64,000 bases of DNA from Planctomycetota bacterium (GTDB lineage Bacteria > Planctomycetota > PUPC01 > JACPCR01), in assembly GCA_027625095.1 (NCBI GenBank), contig JAQBXN010000001.1, positions 1 through 64,000 on the forward strand, read 5' to 3'. Every line of letters begins with the position of its first letter. Positions within the stretch are counted from its first letter, which is position 1. The notes under the pieces are model-generated. The model was not told the origin of the DNA. It was given only the letters and a program-made list of their open reading frames with translations, and searched no databases. Of this stretch, positions 1-8,502 are shown piece after piece. The translations under genes were made by a program, and so were the position numbers.

Positions 1-226
1 GGTAAAGACCAGGGTTTTCGCCTCACGGGGTTATATCGACCTATAATTTTAGGCTGGAAAGACCACTAGAGATATTCAGGTTTCAGTGTTCAAACGGGCC
101 ACCCTTGACCCCTGCCCCTGAATCCTGAAGCCTGTAGGAAGACCTTAGACCGAAGAAAGAAGACTCCCCGCGGAGCGTGGAGACCACGATTGTAGACCTC
201 TGAATCCTGAAACTTGAAACCTGAAA
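1..226. repeat. Intergenic leader with 7-nt stutter repeats
   Basis: No gene is visible in the first 226 bases. The stretch holds two runs of the TGAATCC/TTAGACC repeat family (about 96-170 and 199-226) and a palindrome-bearing segment (about 167-196, core CCGCGGAGCGTGGAGACCA) whose near copy lies in opposite orientation at 58177-58204. The second run touches the ATG of the pentapeptide gene with no spacer. A TATAAT hexamer at 42-47 has no convincing -35 partner. Confidence 0.6.
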
Positions 227-982
227 ATGGTCAAAATCATTAAGAAGAATACCTCCTGGTGGAGTGTGGGGGCTGTCCTCGCCAAAGTGGATGCTGACTC
301 ACTCGAAGACGCCGAGCTCGATGAAAAGAACCTCAGCAGGGCCTCGCTCTCCAGCGCTACCATTGCAGGGGCCAAGCTGAATCGCGCGACCCTGACTGAA
401 GCAGATCTGGATAGTGCGAACATGCGGGGTATTGAGGCGACGGAGGCTGATTTCACCAAAGCCAACATGTCAGATGCCGATCTGTGCGCGGCCAGCCTGA
501 ACTCGTCCAGGTTGGACTTTGCTGATCTCACGCGGGCGAATTTAATCAACGCCTCGCTCAGAGACGCCTCCATGGTTCATGTCCGGCTGGTAGATGCCAA
601 GCTTGATAGCGCTGACCTGAGCGGCGCAAGGCTGGAAGGAGCCAATCTCACTAATGCCAGCATGAATGCTGTGGGATTCGAAAAAGCCAATCTGCAGCAT
701 GCGGATTTGAGTAACTCTATATTAGTGGCAGCCGATTTTACCGGCGCAAACCTGCAGGAAGCAGACCTTCGTGAGTGCGATTTAAGCGGGGCTACGTTTG
801 TCGGCGCAGACCTTAGCAACGCCAAATTACAGAATGCGAAATTGGAGGGAGCGAATTACTCAGCGGATACAAAATGGCCTCCCGATTTCTCTCCCGACCA
901 ACACAGCCTCAACAAGGTTGTGACGCCCAGAAAGCCACCGCCAGGCGACGGAAAGGATGCCTGGGGCATCAGTGATTTTTGA
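227..982 (+). CDS. Pentapeptide repeat protein
   Basis: A 251-residue protein built almost entirely of A(D/N)LXX pentapeptides from about residue 28 to 215, which in this family fold into a right-handed quadrilateral beta-helix. The N-terminus (MVKIIKKNTSWW) has no signal peptide or membrane segment, so it is probably cytoplasmic. The C-terminal 30 residues are polar and outside the repeat. The family includes DNA-mimic gyrase protectors (Qnr, MfpA) and many proteins of unknown role; nothing here identifies a partner. The start is the first ATG after an intergenic repeat run and no good Shine-Dalgarno site is visible. The stop overlaps a TTG codon in the frame of the next gene, so the two may be cotranscribed. 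Confidence 0.9.
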   Translation: MVKIIKKNTSWWSVGAVLAKVDADSLEDAELDEKNLSRASLSSATIAGAKLNRATLTEADLDSANMRGIEATEADFTKANMSDADLCAASLNSSRLDFADLTRANLINASLRDASMVHVRLVDAKLDSADLSGARLEGANLTNASMNAVGFEKANLQHADLSNSILVAADFTGANLQEADLRECDLSGATFVGADLSNAKLQNAKLEGANYSADTKWPPDFSPDQHSLNKVVTPRKPPPGDGKDAWGISDF

Positions 983-1011
983 TCGCATACCTTAACGACA
1001 AAGACCCAACA

Positions 1012-2208
1012 ATGAGATTGATATCGCAAATCAGGGATGGAATCCCTGAGGACCTGACCGTGCACGTTGGACAGCATGACGAAACCATCTGCGGCAAGAC
1101 CGACCGGGCACTCCAGGCAGGGCTGGACTACCTGGCCCGCCTCGGCGGGGGCACGCTCAAGATCGGGCCGGGTGTCTATACGATGCGGAACAGCATCCAC
1201 CTTCAGAGCAAAATCCGTATTGTCGGTGCAGGCGATGCAACGGTGCTGAAAAAGGGTCCAAGCGTCCGGACAAAGCTGGCTGAGGACTCAGACTGGTATT
1301 ATCAATCGGTAAAGGTGGAGTCACCCGAGACCTTTGCAATCGGCGATGGGCTTGTCCTGCAGGCGAAGCCTCCGAACAGCAACTTTCAGTGCCGCCGTTT
1401 CACGATCATCGGAATCGATGGGCAGACCCTGTTTCTGGACAAACAACTCGTGGACAACTTCTGGGTCGGCCAGGAGGCCACCTGCGCTTCTCTGTTTCCA
1501 GTCATCTGCGGCGAAAAGGTGACGGATATCGAAATTCGGGACCTGGTAATCGAAGGAAACAGGGAAGAAAACGAAAACATCAACGGCAACTATGCCGGTG
1601 GCATCTTCATGCAGAACTGTGACCGCATAAACATCGATTCCATTGCAGTGCAGAATTACAACGGCGACGGCATCAGTTGGCAGATCGTTCACGACCTCTC
1701 AGTCACAAATACACGCAGTATCAACAACGCCGGGCTTGGTCTGCATCCCGGCAGCGGAAGTCAGCGTCCGCAGATGAGAGGTAATCAGATCGAGCGGTGC
1801 CACCTCGGTATCTTCTTTTGCTGGGGCGTGAAACATGGAATTGCAGAACAGAACAAGATTCGCGACTGCGACGTCGGCGTATCCATCGGTCACCGAGACA
1901 CGGATAACGTCGTACGTGAAAATGTCATCAGTGGCAGCAGCAAGCACGGTTTACTGTTCCGAAAGGAATCCTATGACCGCAATGGCCACCGATGCCGCAT
2001 AGAAAGGAACCAGTTCAGGGACTGTGGTGCACCAGAGGATGGCTGCGTCATTTATATAGCTGGACCTACGGACGACATTACTCTCAAAGACAATCAGTTC
2101 GAAGAGACTCGCAAAGGCGCAAAGGTGAAAGCCATCGTAACGGCCGCGGAGACAAATGGATTATTGGTAGAAGGTAATCAGTACTCAGGATTGGAAGGGC
2201 CGGATTGA
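1012..2208 (+). CDS. Right-handed beta-helix (pectate-lyase-fold) protein
   Basis: About 398 residues from the ATG at 1012. An in-frame TTG at 979 would overlap the previous gene and is less likely. Residues about 45-90 resemble the entry strand of pectate-lyase-like proteins (GGTLKIGPGVYTMRNSIHLQ, then IRIVGAGDATVL). From about residue 170 onward there are regular N-rich parallel beta-helix turns (VIEGNREENENINGN, NGDGISWQ, IERCHLGIFF, ENVISGSSKHG). No signal peptide is visible. The fold is shared by polysaccharide lyases, epimerases and glycosidases, but no catalytic set can be assigned by eye. It follows the pentapeptide gene closely, so two beta-helix proteins may share a transcript. Confidence 0.85.
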   Translation: MRLISQIRDGIPEDLTVHVGQHDETICGKTDRALQAGLDYLARLGGGTLKIGPGVYTMRNSIHLQSKIRIVGAGDATVLKKGPSVRTKLAEDSDWYYQSVKVESPETFAIGDGLVLQAKPPNSNFQCRRFTIIGIDGQTLFLDKQLVDNFWVGQEATCASLFPVICGEKVTDIEIRDLVIEGNREENENINGNYAGGIFMQNCDRINIDSIAVQNYNGDGISWQIVHDLSVTNTRSINNAGLGLHPGSGSQRPQMRGNQIERCHLGIFFCWGVKHGIAEQNKIRDCDVGVSIGHRDTDNVVRENVISGSSKHGLLFRKESYDRNGHRCRIERNQFRDCGAPEDGCVIYIAGPTDDITLKDNQFEETRKGAKVKAIVTAAETNGLLVEGNQYSGLEGPD

Positions 2209-2332
2209 GCCCTGTTCCGGCTCATGGCTCCAAGTATGGAAGAGCTATTGCATTTGGTGGCCTCCATTTGCAGAATGGCCTGAAATTAAGAGCAGCCGGT
2301 ACCGTCACAGAAACACAACAACAGGAGATCGA

Positions 2333-3292
2333 ATGTACAAGAGGGTCTGTCGCGCATTGGTGATGTCATTTGCCTTTTCAGCGTTAGTCACTTCTGGCCT
2401 CCTTGCCCAGGCATCGAAAAAGGATCGATTGCTCGAGCCGTTTCGATATGGCGGCAACGATGTTTTAAACATCCTGACTCTCATTCCAAAGATGGAGTCC
2501 GCCATCACTATGGGCAAGGGCGAGTTCCGAACAAAACTGTCCATTGAATTTGTGGAAAACAATGCGACCGATCAGTCCACCGGCTCACAGATTGATTTCT
2601 CAGGCGGGGCCACCGAGTTCAATGCCTACTTCGCATACGGTCTCGCAGATTTCCTCGATTTGCAGGTGGAGATCCCCTTTACCTCGTTCGGAGGCTCCCC
2701 GCTGGCGATTGTAAATGGTGAATCTCTGTTTGCGCTTCAGCAGGGGGCTAACAATATCTCCATTGATAATGAGATCGGCGACCCGATTATTTCGACAAAA
2801 TTTCAGTTATGGGGTGGGGATCAATCCGGCTCCGGGATGGCGCTCAGATTACAGGTGAAGCTGCCCCTTGGAGATGAAAGGGACCTTCATTCCAGCGGCG
2901 GGCTCGATTTTGGCTTCGGAGTTCTTTCGACAACCGAGCTGGACTGGGGTGTCTGGCACTTCAATCTGGACTACACGCATATCGGTTCCGTAAGTGCATT
3001 CAGACCTGAGGCGAGAATTGAACTTGAAGACACCTTAAGCGTGGGAGTGGGGTATATGTTCGAGGTCATCGAAGACGAGCTTTCCATTGGCGCCCAGCTC
3101 TTTGGTTACCTGAATCCATACCGGGCCACACCAGCTAACCTCGAAGGCATGGACGGAATCCCAGTCAGCCTCACCCTCGGCGCCCGCTGGGCACCATGGG
3201 ACAGCGTGTCCTTCGAATTGGGGGCCGGGCCCGGCATCACCAAGGACGCCGCGGCATTTACTCTCTTCTTTGGTTTCTCATTCCAACTCTAG
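2333..3292 (+). CDS. Predicted outer-membrane beta-barrel protein
   Basis: A 319-residue secreted protein with a clear signal peptide (residues 1 to about 26, MYKRVCRALVMSFAF..LLAQA). The rest is rich in alternating amphipathic strands with aromatic girdles, ending in FTLFFGFSFQL, as expected for a C-terminal barrel strand. The pattern (a FRYGGNDVLN start, YGLADFLDLQVEIPF, LGARWAPWDSVSFELGAGPGI) resembles the family annotated as MetA-pathway of phenol degradation or transporter-like outer-membrane proteins (PF13557), though this match is from memory of the pattern. Likely a passive channel or structural barrel. It stands alone, 124 nt after the beta-helix gene. Confidence 0.7.
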   Translation: MYKRVCRALVMSFAFSALVTSGLLAQASKKDRLLEPFRYGGNDVLNILTLIPKMESAITMGKGEFRTKLSIEFVENNATDQSTGSQIDFSGGATEFNAYFAYGLADFLDLQVEIPFTSFGGSPLAIVNGESLFALQQGANNISIDNEIGDPIISTKFQLWGGDQSGSGMALRLQVKLPLGDERDLHSSGGLDFGFGVLSTTELDWGVWHFNLDYTHIGSVSAFRPEARIELEDTLSVGVGYMFEVIEDELSIGAQLFGYLNPYRATPANLEGMDGIPVSLTLGARWAPWDSVSFELGAGPGITKDAAAFTLFFGFSFQL

Positions 3293-3301
3293 GCAGAATC
3301 T

Positions 3302-3655
3302 ATGCTGAAGAGAGCCATCCGGAACGGGCCGAATGCCGGCCACGTCTACGTCGTTTACACCGATGATCGGACAGACGAAAGTAATGATACCGACATCCTC
3401 ATTCGCTCCTCTGCGAATACAGGCGCAGCCTGGTCAGATGCGGTTCAGGTAAACGATGCCGGCAGCAATTTGCAGTTTCATGGCCGACTTGCCGTCGATT
3501 CCTCAACCGGAGCTATCGTTATCGCCTGGTATGACGCTCGAAATGCGCAGGCATCAATTATCCGGATAGGTAGGCCGCGCAATTCAAGGGTTGCTCGAAG
3601 CGCTTTGAAAGGTGGCGATCGGGGAGACGGGCCGGAATTCCTTTTGACCCTCTGA
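3302..3655 (+). pseudogene. Sialidase/BNR-type propeller remnant
   Basis: The 117-residue reading frame contains one and a half blades of a BNR/sialidase-like propeller: HVYVVYTDDRTDESNDTDIL, IRSSANTGAAWSDAVQVNDA and IVIAWYDARNAQ are typical of secreted exo-sialidase-like repeat proteins hundreds of residues long. Here there is no signal peptide, and similarity ends abruptly after AWYDARNAQ, followed by a basic tail that looks non-coding. It is most likely an internal fragment of a larger, lost gene. A short expressed peptide cannot be excluded. Confidence 0.6.
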
Positions 3656-3670
3656 GCAGCTTCAACCGCG

Positions 3671-5047
3671 ATGCTCTCATTACTTCATCTTGCCCTTCAT
3701 CTTATGACGCAGACAGCAGTCGCCGAATTGCCCTCCGTAGACCTCCCCGAATTTCAAAAGGAAGAGATCCCAAACGGGCTCACTCTGTTGGCTGCCAGAC
3801 ACACGGAGCAGCCGGTGATCTTCTTCTCGCTGCTGGTCAGGGCCGGAGCTCTCAATGAGCCGGAGGAAATGAAAGGGCTGGCCGGCGTCATGGCCGACAT
3901 GATGCAGGAGGGAACCGAAAATTACGATTCAAGCGCACTCGCCAGAGCCCTCGATGAACTTGGCGGTAGCCTCGGAGCATCGGCTGGACGAGAAACGACC
4001 GTGCTATCCGGCCAGACACTTTCAAGGAATGCGGATCGGGCACTGGAACTGCTGGCCGAGATGGCGCTCCGGCCGACTTTCCCCAACAACTCCCTGAGAA
4101 GGATAAAGCAGCAGAATAAGACGATGCTGGTTGCCAGCTACGTCGACCAGGATTTCATCGGCTCACGGCACTTGTCTGCACTGCTCTACGGCCAATCTGC
4201 TTTCGGCCGTTTTCCCACAGAAGAGACGATTTCAAAAATAGCACGTGGAAACGTAACCAGTTTCTACCACCGTCACTTTCAACCCAAAGGCGCCATTCTC
4301 TGTGTGTTGGGGGATTTCGATCCACCGGAAATGCTCGCAAAGTTGAAGGAGACTTTCGGCGGCTGGGAAAAAGGTGAAGTTTCGCAAGCCAGTGGCCTTC
4401 CGGACAATTTTTCCTACCCAAAGGGAAGACGTCTGGCGATCAAGAGGGACAAGACCCAGGCGACCATTCTTATCGGAGGCCGCGGCGTTCCGGCAAATTC
4501 GGAGCTGTCAGAATCGTTCGGCCTGGCCAATCACATTCTCGGGGCGAGCGGCTTTTCTTCTCGATTGATGAACGCGGTCAGGAGCGAAGAAGGCAAGACC
4601 TACGGAGTCCACAGCAGTAATATCAGCAGCCGCGGTGTGGGCACATTTGTAGCCCAAACCTTCACCCGCAATAACAATGTGAAGGAGACTATCAACATTA
4701 TGCTTGAGGTCATCGGTGATGCAGTAAAGGATGGCCTCACCCAGGACGAACTAGCAAAGGCAAAGACCGCGCGCATCGGCCAATTCCCATTACGCTTCGA
4801 GAATCCGGGGAGTTGGGTAGGCGGCGCAGTGAATGATTTATTCTTCGGCAGGCCCTTGAGCTATACCTATGAAACAAGAGAACGCATCGCGAAAATCACG
4901 CTGGATGAAGTAAATGATGCGCTCCGCAGAACCATAAACGTGGAAGAACTGAGCATCATCGTCGTCGGTGACCCCGATGAACTGACGAACCAGCTCAGGG
5001 AATTCGGTGATTTCGAGGTGAGACGCGAAAAGAACGATTGGTGGTAA
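3671..5047 (+). CDS. M16 (insulinase/processing-peptidase) family protein, zinc site lost
   Basis: A 458-residue protein of M16 peptidase layout: N-terminal M16 domain (about 25-175), a second domain (about 185-370) with the typical MNAVRSEEGKTYGVHSS segment, and a C-terminal tail. The N-terminus looks like a signal peptide (MLSLLHLALHLMTQTAVAEL), so it is probably periplasmic. Where active members carry HxxEH (usually in GLAHFLEHM), this protein reads GLAGVMADMMQEG, with both zinc-binding histidines and the catalytic Glu gone. Such non-catalytic members usually pair with an active M16 subunit, but no active partner lies in this window. It probably binds peptides or acts as an accessory subunit. 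Confidence 0.9.
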   Translation: MLSLLHLALHLMTQTAVAELPSVDLPEFQKEEIPNGLTLLAARHTEQPVIFFSLLVRAGALNEPEEMKGLAGVMADMMQEGTENYDSSALARALDELGGSLGASAGRETTVLSGQTLSRNADRALELLAEMALRPTFPNNSLRRIKQQNKTMLVASYVDQDFIGSRHLSALLYGQSAFGRFPTEETISKIARGNVTSFYHRHFQPKGAILCVLGDFDPPEMLAKLKETFGGWEKGEVSQASGLPDNFSYPKGRRLAIKRDKTQATILIGGRGVPANSELSESFGLANHILGASGFSSRLMNAVRSEEGKTYGVHSSNISSRGVGTFVAQTFTRNNNVKETINIMLEVIGDAVKDGLTQDELAKAKTARIGQFPLRFENPGSWVGGAVNDLFFGRPLSYTYETRERIAKITLDEVNDALRRTINVEELSIIVVGDPDELTNQLREFGDFEVRREKNDWW

Positions 5048-5220
5048 TTCCATGATTCTGACTTCTGTCCGTTTCTGACTCTCTACCTGCTCACATTTCT
5101 TCAAGCAGAAAATGTCCCTCTCGGGCCGCATCTCCTGAAGATCTCCTTGATCGGCGGCGAAGTTTCGCGGGTGGTGAAGAAGAATGGACGTGGAGTTTTG
5201 GGAAACGAAGTCAGATCGTC

Positions 5221-6030
5221 TTACAAAACCGCTGTCGGCGGCGGCAGTAGTTTCCAATGGCCTGACACGTCTCCCCCGCAGCAGAGCACCGGCTCGTGTC
5301 TTGCCTTGGGATGGTCGTGGGGACGCTTTTGGGCTGATGCGTAAGTCAGCGTCAGGGCCGGACGATTGCGATTGGCAGACTTATTGGGTGGTGAGATGTG
5401 AAGAAGCAGATCTGAGAAAATGACCATCCGGCCGGCTTTCAAGGGAATGGGGATCTTGCCCAGGCGATTCACTGCAGCTTCCAACTCGCTCTCAACCACA
5501 TTCAGATCGCCGGCCGGATTGCGGACCGGAAGGCCGCCCAGCAGATGCGAGCCTGGCACAAACCACAAGCAGCCGTTCTCTTCATCCGCTTCCCCGAGCG
5601 CGATCCAGAGGTTGACCGAGCCCGCGTCAACGGCGAAGTAGCTCGAATCCTGGTGGCCCTCAACGGAAGTCTTGCTTCCGGGCTTTTTGTCGATGAACTG
5701 ACTGATGAAACAGACGATATTCTCGCCGAGAAGATCCTGCAGGCAGGCCAGTACCCGCTCGTTTTCCGCAATCTCCCAAACCCAATCAATGCGAGTATGG
5801 GGATTCAGTTTTGCACCCTCTCCGCCGCACTGGTCAAAGCGCCTGGAAAGTGCGGCAGCTTCATCTTCGCTGAACAGGTCAAGGTTTGTCAGATAGCCCT
5901 CGGCATTGAATTGGGCAATCTGCTCCAATGTGAACGCGTTTGGCGAATCACACCGGACGGGATGATAGCTGAGGTCTAAACCAAGTTCGGGGTAGCGTGT
6001 ATTCATTAGCGTGGCGAAGGAATGCAACAT
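5221..6030 (-). CDS. Phytanoyl-CoA dioxygenase (PhyH) family oxygenase
   Basis: An Fe(II)/2-oxoglutarate-dependent dioxygenase of the PhyH superfamily. The jelly-roll core shows the H-x-D iron ligand pair in EGHQDSSYFAVD, the ENGCLWFVPGSH strand, and the distal His/Arg pair in LLLHISPPNKSANRNRPALT. The frame is open up to 6264, but the extra N-terminal residues translate an intergenic palindrome (STGLQAGVSF). The real start is therefore more likely the ATG at 6030 or the one at 6006, giving 262-270 residues. Substrate unknown; the family hydroxylates many small molecules. It is convergent with the M16 gene and divergent from the Gfo/Idh/MocA gene. Confidence 0.85.
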   Translation of the reverse strand: MLHSFATLMNTRYPELGLDLSYHPVRCDSPNAFTLEQIAQFNAEGYLTNLDLFSEDEAAALSRRFDQCGGEGAKLNPHTRIDWVWEIAENERVLACLQDLLGENIVCFISQFIDKKPGSKTSVEGHQDSSYFAVDAGSVNLWIALGEADEENGCLWFVPGSHLLGGLPVRNPAGDLNVVESELEAAVNRLGKIPIPLKAGRMVIFSDLLLHISPPNKSANRNRPALTLTYASAQKRPHDHPKARHEPVLCCGGDVSGHWKLLPPPTAVL

Positions 6031-6130
6031 GTTTCCAAACCGAATCGTAGCCACCAGTGCCAGCTTGCAGGCCAGCACAGCGCTGCCCTTCAGGCCAACG
6101 TATTCGAAAGCCGAAAGCGCGAAGAATGAA

Positions 6131-6296
6131 ACTCCGGCCTGGAGGCCAGTGCTACGTCGCCCTCCAACTGGGAGCATGTGGCTACGATATTCCCTGGATT
6201 GGCGTTTGAAAACTGGCTCTACAGACGAAATAGTGCTGGACTGGTCTTTCGTTACCCCAACCAAAAGCCAGTACCCTCGCGCAGCGAGGGCATCAC
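6131..6296. repeat. REP-like intergenic palindromes
   Basis: Two palindromic units lie upstream of the PhyH gene: CCGGCCTGGAGGCCAG at about 6134-6149 and ACCCTCGCGCAGCGAGGG at about 6273-6290. The first has a relative at 29595-29620 (CTCCGGCCTCCAGGCAGGAG) after mdh. Short complementary arms around a few loop bases are typical of dispersed REP-type elements. No coding role is likely. Confidence 0.5.
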
Positions 6297-6416
6297 GATA
6301 AAGCAGTTACTCCGACTCAGTTTCTGCCTTCCCTGAACAGTTACCCTTTTCATTCAAAGAAGCCTTCCGCTATCATGCGCGGACATTCAGTTATCACCAA
6401 CCATTGAGAAACACCC

Positions 6417-7475
6417 ATGTCAGACAAATTGAAAATCGGGATTATCGGCTGCGGTATGATAGGCAAAGCACACCTCAGGGCCTATTCGAAGATTGATGAG
6501 GCCGAAGTCATTGCAATCGCTGATGTGAACGAAGAGGAAGCGAAGAAGGTCGGTGAGGAATTCGGAGTTCCTAAAGTTCTTGCCGACTATAAGGAATTGC
6601 TGGCCATCGATGAGATCGAGAGCGTCGACGTCTGCCTGCCGAATTTTCTGCACAGCCCGGTTTCTGTGGAAGCGCTCAATGCCGGTAAGCACGTCTTCTG
6701 CGAAAAGCCGATGGCTCGAAATTACGAGGAAGCATCCGCCATGATGGATGCGGCGAGAGCCAACGACCGTGAACTTGGCGTCCAGGTGGGGACGATATTC
6801 AACGCCGATGCACGCGGGGCCAAGCGAATCATTGATGCGGGAGGGCTTGGCCACATTTATTTTGCCAAGCTCTCGAACTACCGTCGCAAGGGCCGGCCGT
6901 GGGTCGATGGCTACGGCACACCTCATTTTGTGTCGAAGGAAAAGGCCGGGGGCGGCACCCTCATCGACACGGGCGTTTATCACTTCAATCGCTTCCTCTG
7001 GCTGATGAATAATCCGCAGCCGGTCACGGTCAGCGGGGCTGCATTTCAGGAGATGGATGTTTACGAAGGACGCAGGGACGATATCGATGTGGAAGAGATG
7101 GCCGTGGGCCTGATCCGGTTTGATACCGGCCTGGTCTTGTTTGTTGAGGACGCGTGGTCCGCACACATGAACCAATCCGGAGGAGATGTAATCCTGGGCT
7201 CTAAAGGCGGACTCAAAGTAGATCCGCTTTCGTTTCACTCAGACATGTTCGGTATCGAATCTAACACGACCTTTGAACTGGGACTGGCCGAATATCATCT
7301 GAATCAGTACGACGAGAATCGCAAGGGCTACGCATCCCCGCACCATCACTGGGTGTATTCGTTGCTTGGAAAGCTTCCCAAGATCCCGACCGGGGAAATT
7401 GCCCTCAACACCGTCCGAATCTCGGATGCCATTTATCGGTCCGCGGCAAAGGGTGAAGAAGTGAAGCTGGCGTGA
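6417..7475 (+). CDS. Gfo/Idh/MocA family NAD(P)-dependent oxidoreductase
   Basis: A 352-residue protein with an N-terminal Rossmann domain (IGIIGCGMIGKAHLRAY, residues 7-23), the family lysine in HVFCEKPMA (about residues 94-102), and the C-terminal alpha/beta domain with GGGTLIDTGVYHFNRFLWLM (about residues 180-199). Length is usual for the family. Members oxidise or reduce sugars, inositols and sugar nucleotides; the substrate cannot be read from sequence. No signal peptide, so cytosolic. Its stop overlaps the start of the following DUF3592 gene by 4 nt, so the two are translationally coupled. Confidence 0.95.
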   Translation: MSDKLKIGIIGCGMIGKAHLRAYSKIDEAEVIAIADVNEEEAKKVGEEFGVPKVLADYKELLAIDEIESVDVCLPNFLHSPVSVEALNAGKHVFCEKPMARNYEEASAMMDAARANDRELGVQVGTIFNADARGAKRIIDAGGLGHIYFAKLSNYRRKGRPWVDGYGTPHFVSKEKAGGGTLIDTGVYHFNRFLWLMNNPQPVTVSGAAFQEMDVYEGRRDDIDVEEMAVGLIRFDTGLVLFVEDAWSAHMNQSGGDVILGSKGGLKVDPLSFHSDMFGIESNTTFELGLAEYHLNQYDENRKGYASPHHHWVYSLLGKLPKIPTGEIALNTVRISDAIYRSAAKGEEVKLA

Positions 7476-8353
7476 TGAGCCAAGAAAATTCACATGGGTT
7501 TAGGCTTCCGGCACGAGCCGTTATCGATCTGCTCTTGCCATGGTCTGTGACGTTCATTGCCGTAGTTCTTGGATTGGGAATGGCACTCGTCTGGTTGTTC
7601 GTCCTGAAGACATCACCGATTGAAGACTCAGCACTCGACAAGGCCGCTTCAAAAGTGCAGGGCCGAATCCTGCCACCAGTCAAAGATATGGGCTGGTCGG
7701 TAGGTGGCAGAGTGAAGGAAGGTGGTACGCAAATATACCGATATCGATTTTCATACGAGGTGGGCAACAGGCAGTATGAAACGATTTCATACACCACCGG
7801 CCAGCAGCATGAGGAGGGAAAGGTCGAGATCGAATACCTGCCGACGAAACCACAGACGGCCAGGATCGTCGGTACACGCCGCGGCATGATGGATCGCCGG
7901 GTGGTATGGCTGAGTGCGATACCCGCGGTCGCCTTCCTCTTGATGCTGGCGCTCGTCTACCGTGGTGTAAAGGCAGTCCTGTATCTAAAGCGCGGCCAGC
8001 TCGTCGAGGGCAAAATCATCCAGGCAATTGTCGCTCGCTCGACGAATGCGGGTAGCCCGGACACCTGGTTCGTAAAGTTTGAATTCGAAGATGCCGACGG
8101 AAACACTTGTTCCGGTCAGGACACCTCATCCCTCCTGTCAGAGCCGAAACCCGGCGATTGCGTTGATCTGATTTATCCCGGCAATCGGCCTCACAAAGCC
8201 CGTTACCTGGGCGGTATCGTCAGCCGGCTTGAATTCGAAGATACGGGTGGATTCCAATCCCAGTTTTCTGCTTCCACACTCGCGAGATTAGCAATTACCG
8301 ATATCAGCCTCGGAGCCAATCTGCTCTACGGCATTTGGCTGATATTCCGGTGA
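7472..8353 (+). CDS. DUF3592-like membrane protein
   Basis: A 293-residue protein with a transmembrane segment near residues 20-45 (WSVTFIAVVLGLGMALVWLF), a second at about 140-162 (VVWLSAIPAVAFLLMLALVY) and a hydrophobic C-terminus. Two extramembrane beta-rich modules (YRYRFSYEVGNRQYETISY with IEYLPTKPQTARIVG; WFVKFEFEDADGNTCSGQDT with VDLIYPGNRPHKARYLG) match the DUF3592 pattern of a converted ypsilon-type sheet ending in a V-x-Y-x-P motif. Function unknown. The start overlaps the end of the Gfo/Idh/MocA gene, suggesting one transcript. Confidence 0.8.
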   Translation: MMSQENSHGFRLPARAVIDLLLPWSVTFIAVVLGLGMALVWLFVLKTSPIEDSALDKAASKVQGRILPPVKDMGWSVGGRVKEGGTQIYRYRFSYEVGNRQYETISYTTGQQHEEGKVEIEYLPTKPQTARIVGTRRGMMDRRVVWLSAIPAVAFLLMLALVYRGVKAVLYLKRGQLVEGKIIQAIVARSTNAGSPDTWFVKFEFEDADGNTCSGQDTSSLLSEPKPGDCVDLIYPGNRPHKARYLGGIVSRLEFEDTGGFQSQFSASTLARLAITDISLGANLLYGIWLIFR

Positions 8354-8502
8354 CCGTCTTCCGGCCGCAACCAAAGAATTTAAGTAACTGTTCAGGGCCG
8401 AATCTTTCTTACTTTTAATCTTGACTCTAATCTCCCTTTCTGCGCTTTCTTGTGGCATGAGAAGGCAGCGGCGTGGAATGGAGATTCTCGCAGAGCAGGA
8501 TT

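Noticed and set aside
6031-6264. N-terminal extension of the PhyH gene
   Set aside because: The extra residues translate an intergenic palindrome (STGLQAGVSF) and do not resemble the family, so a later ATG is used.
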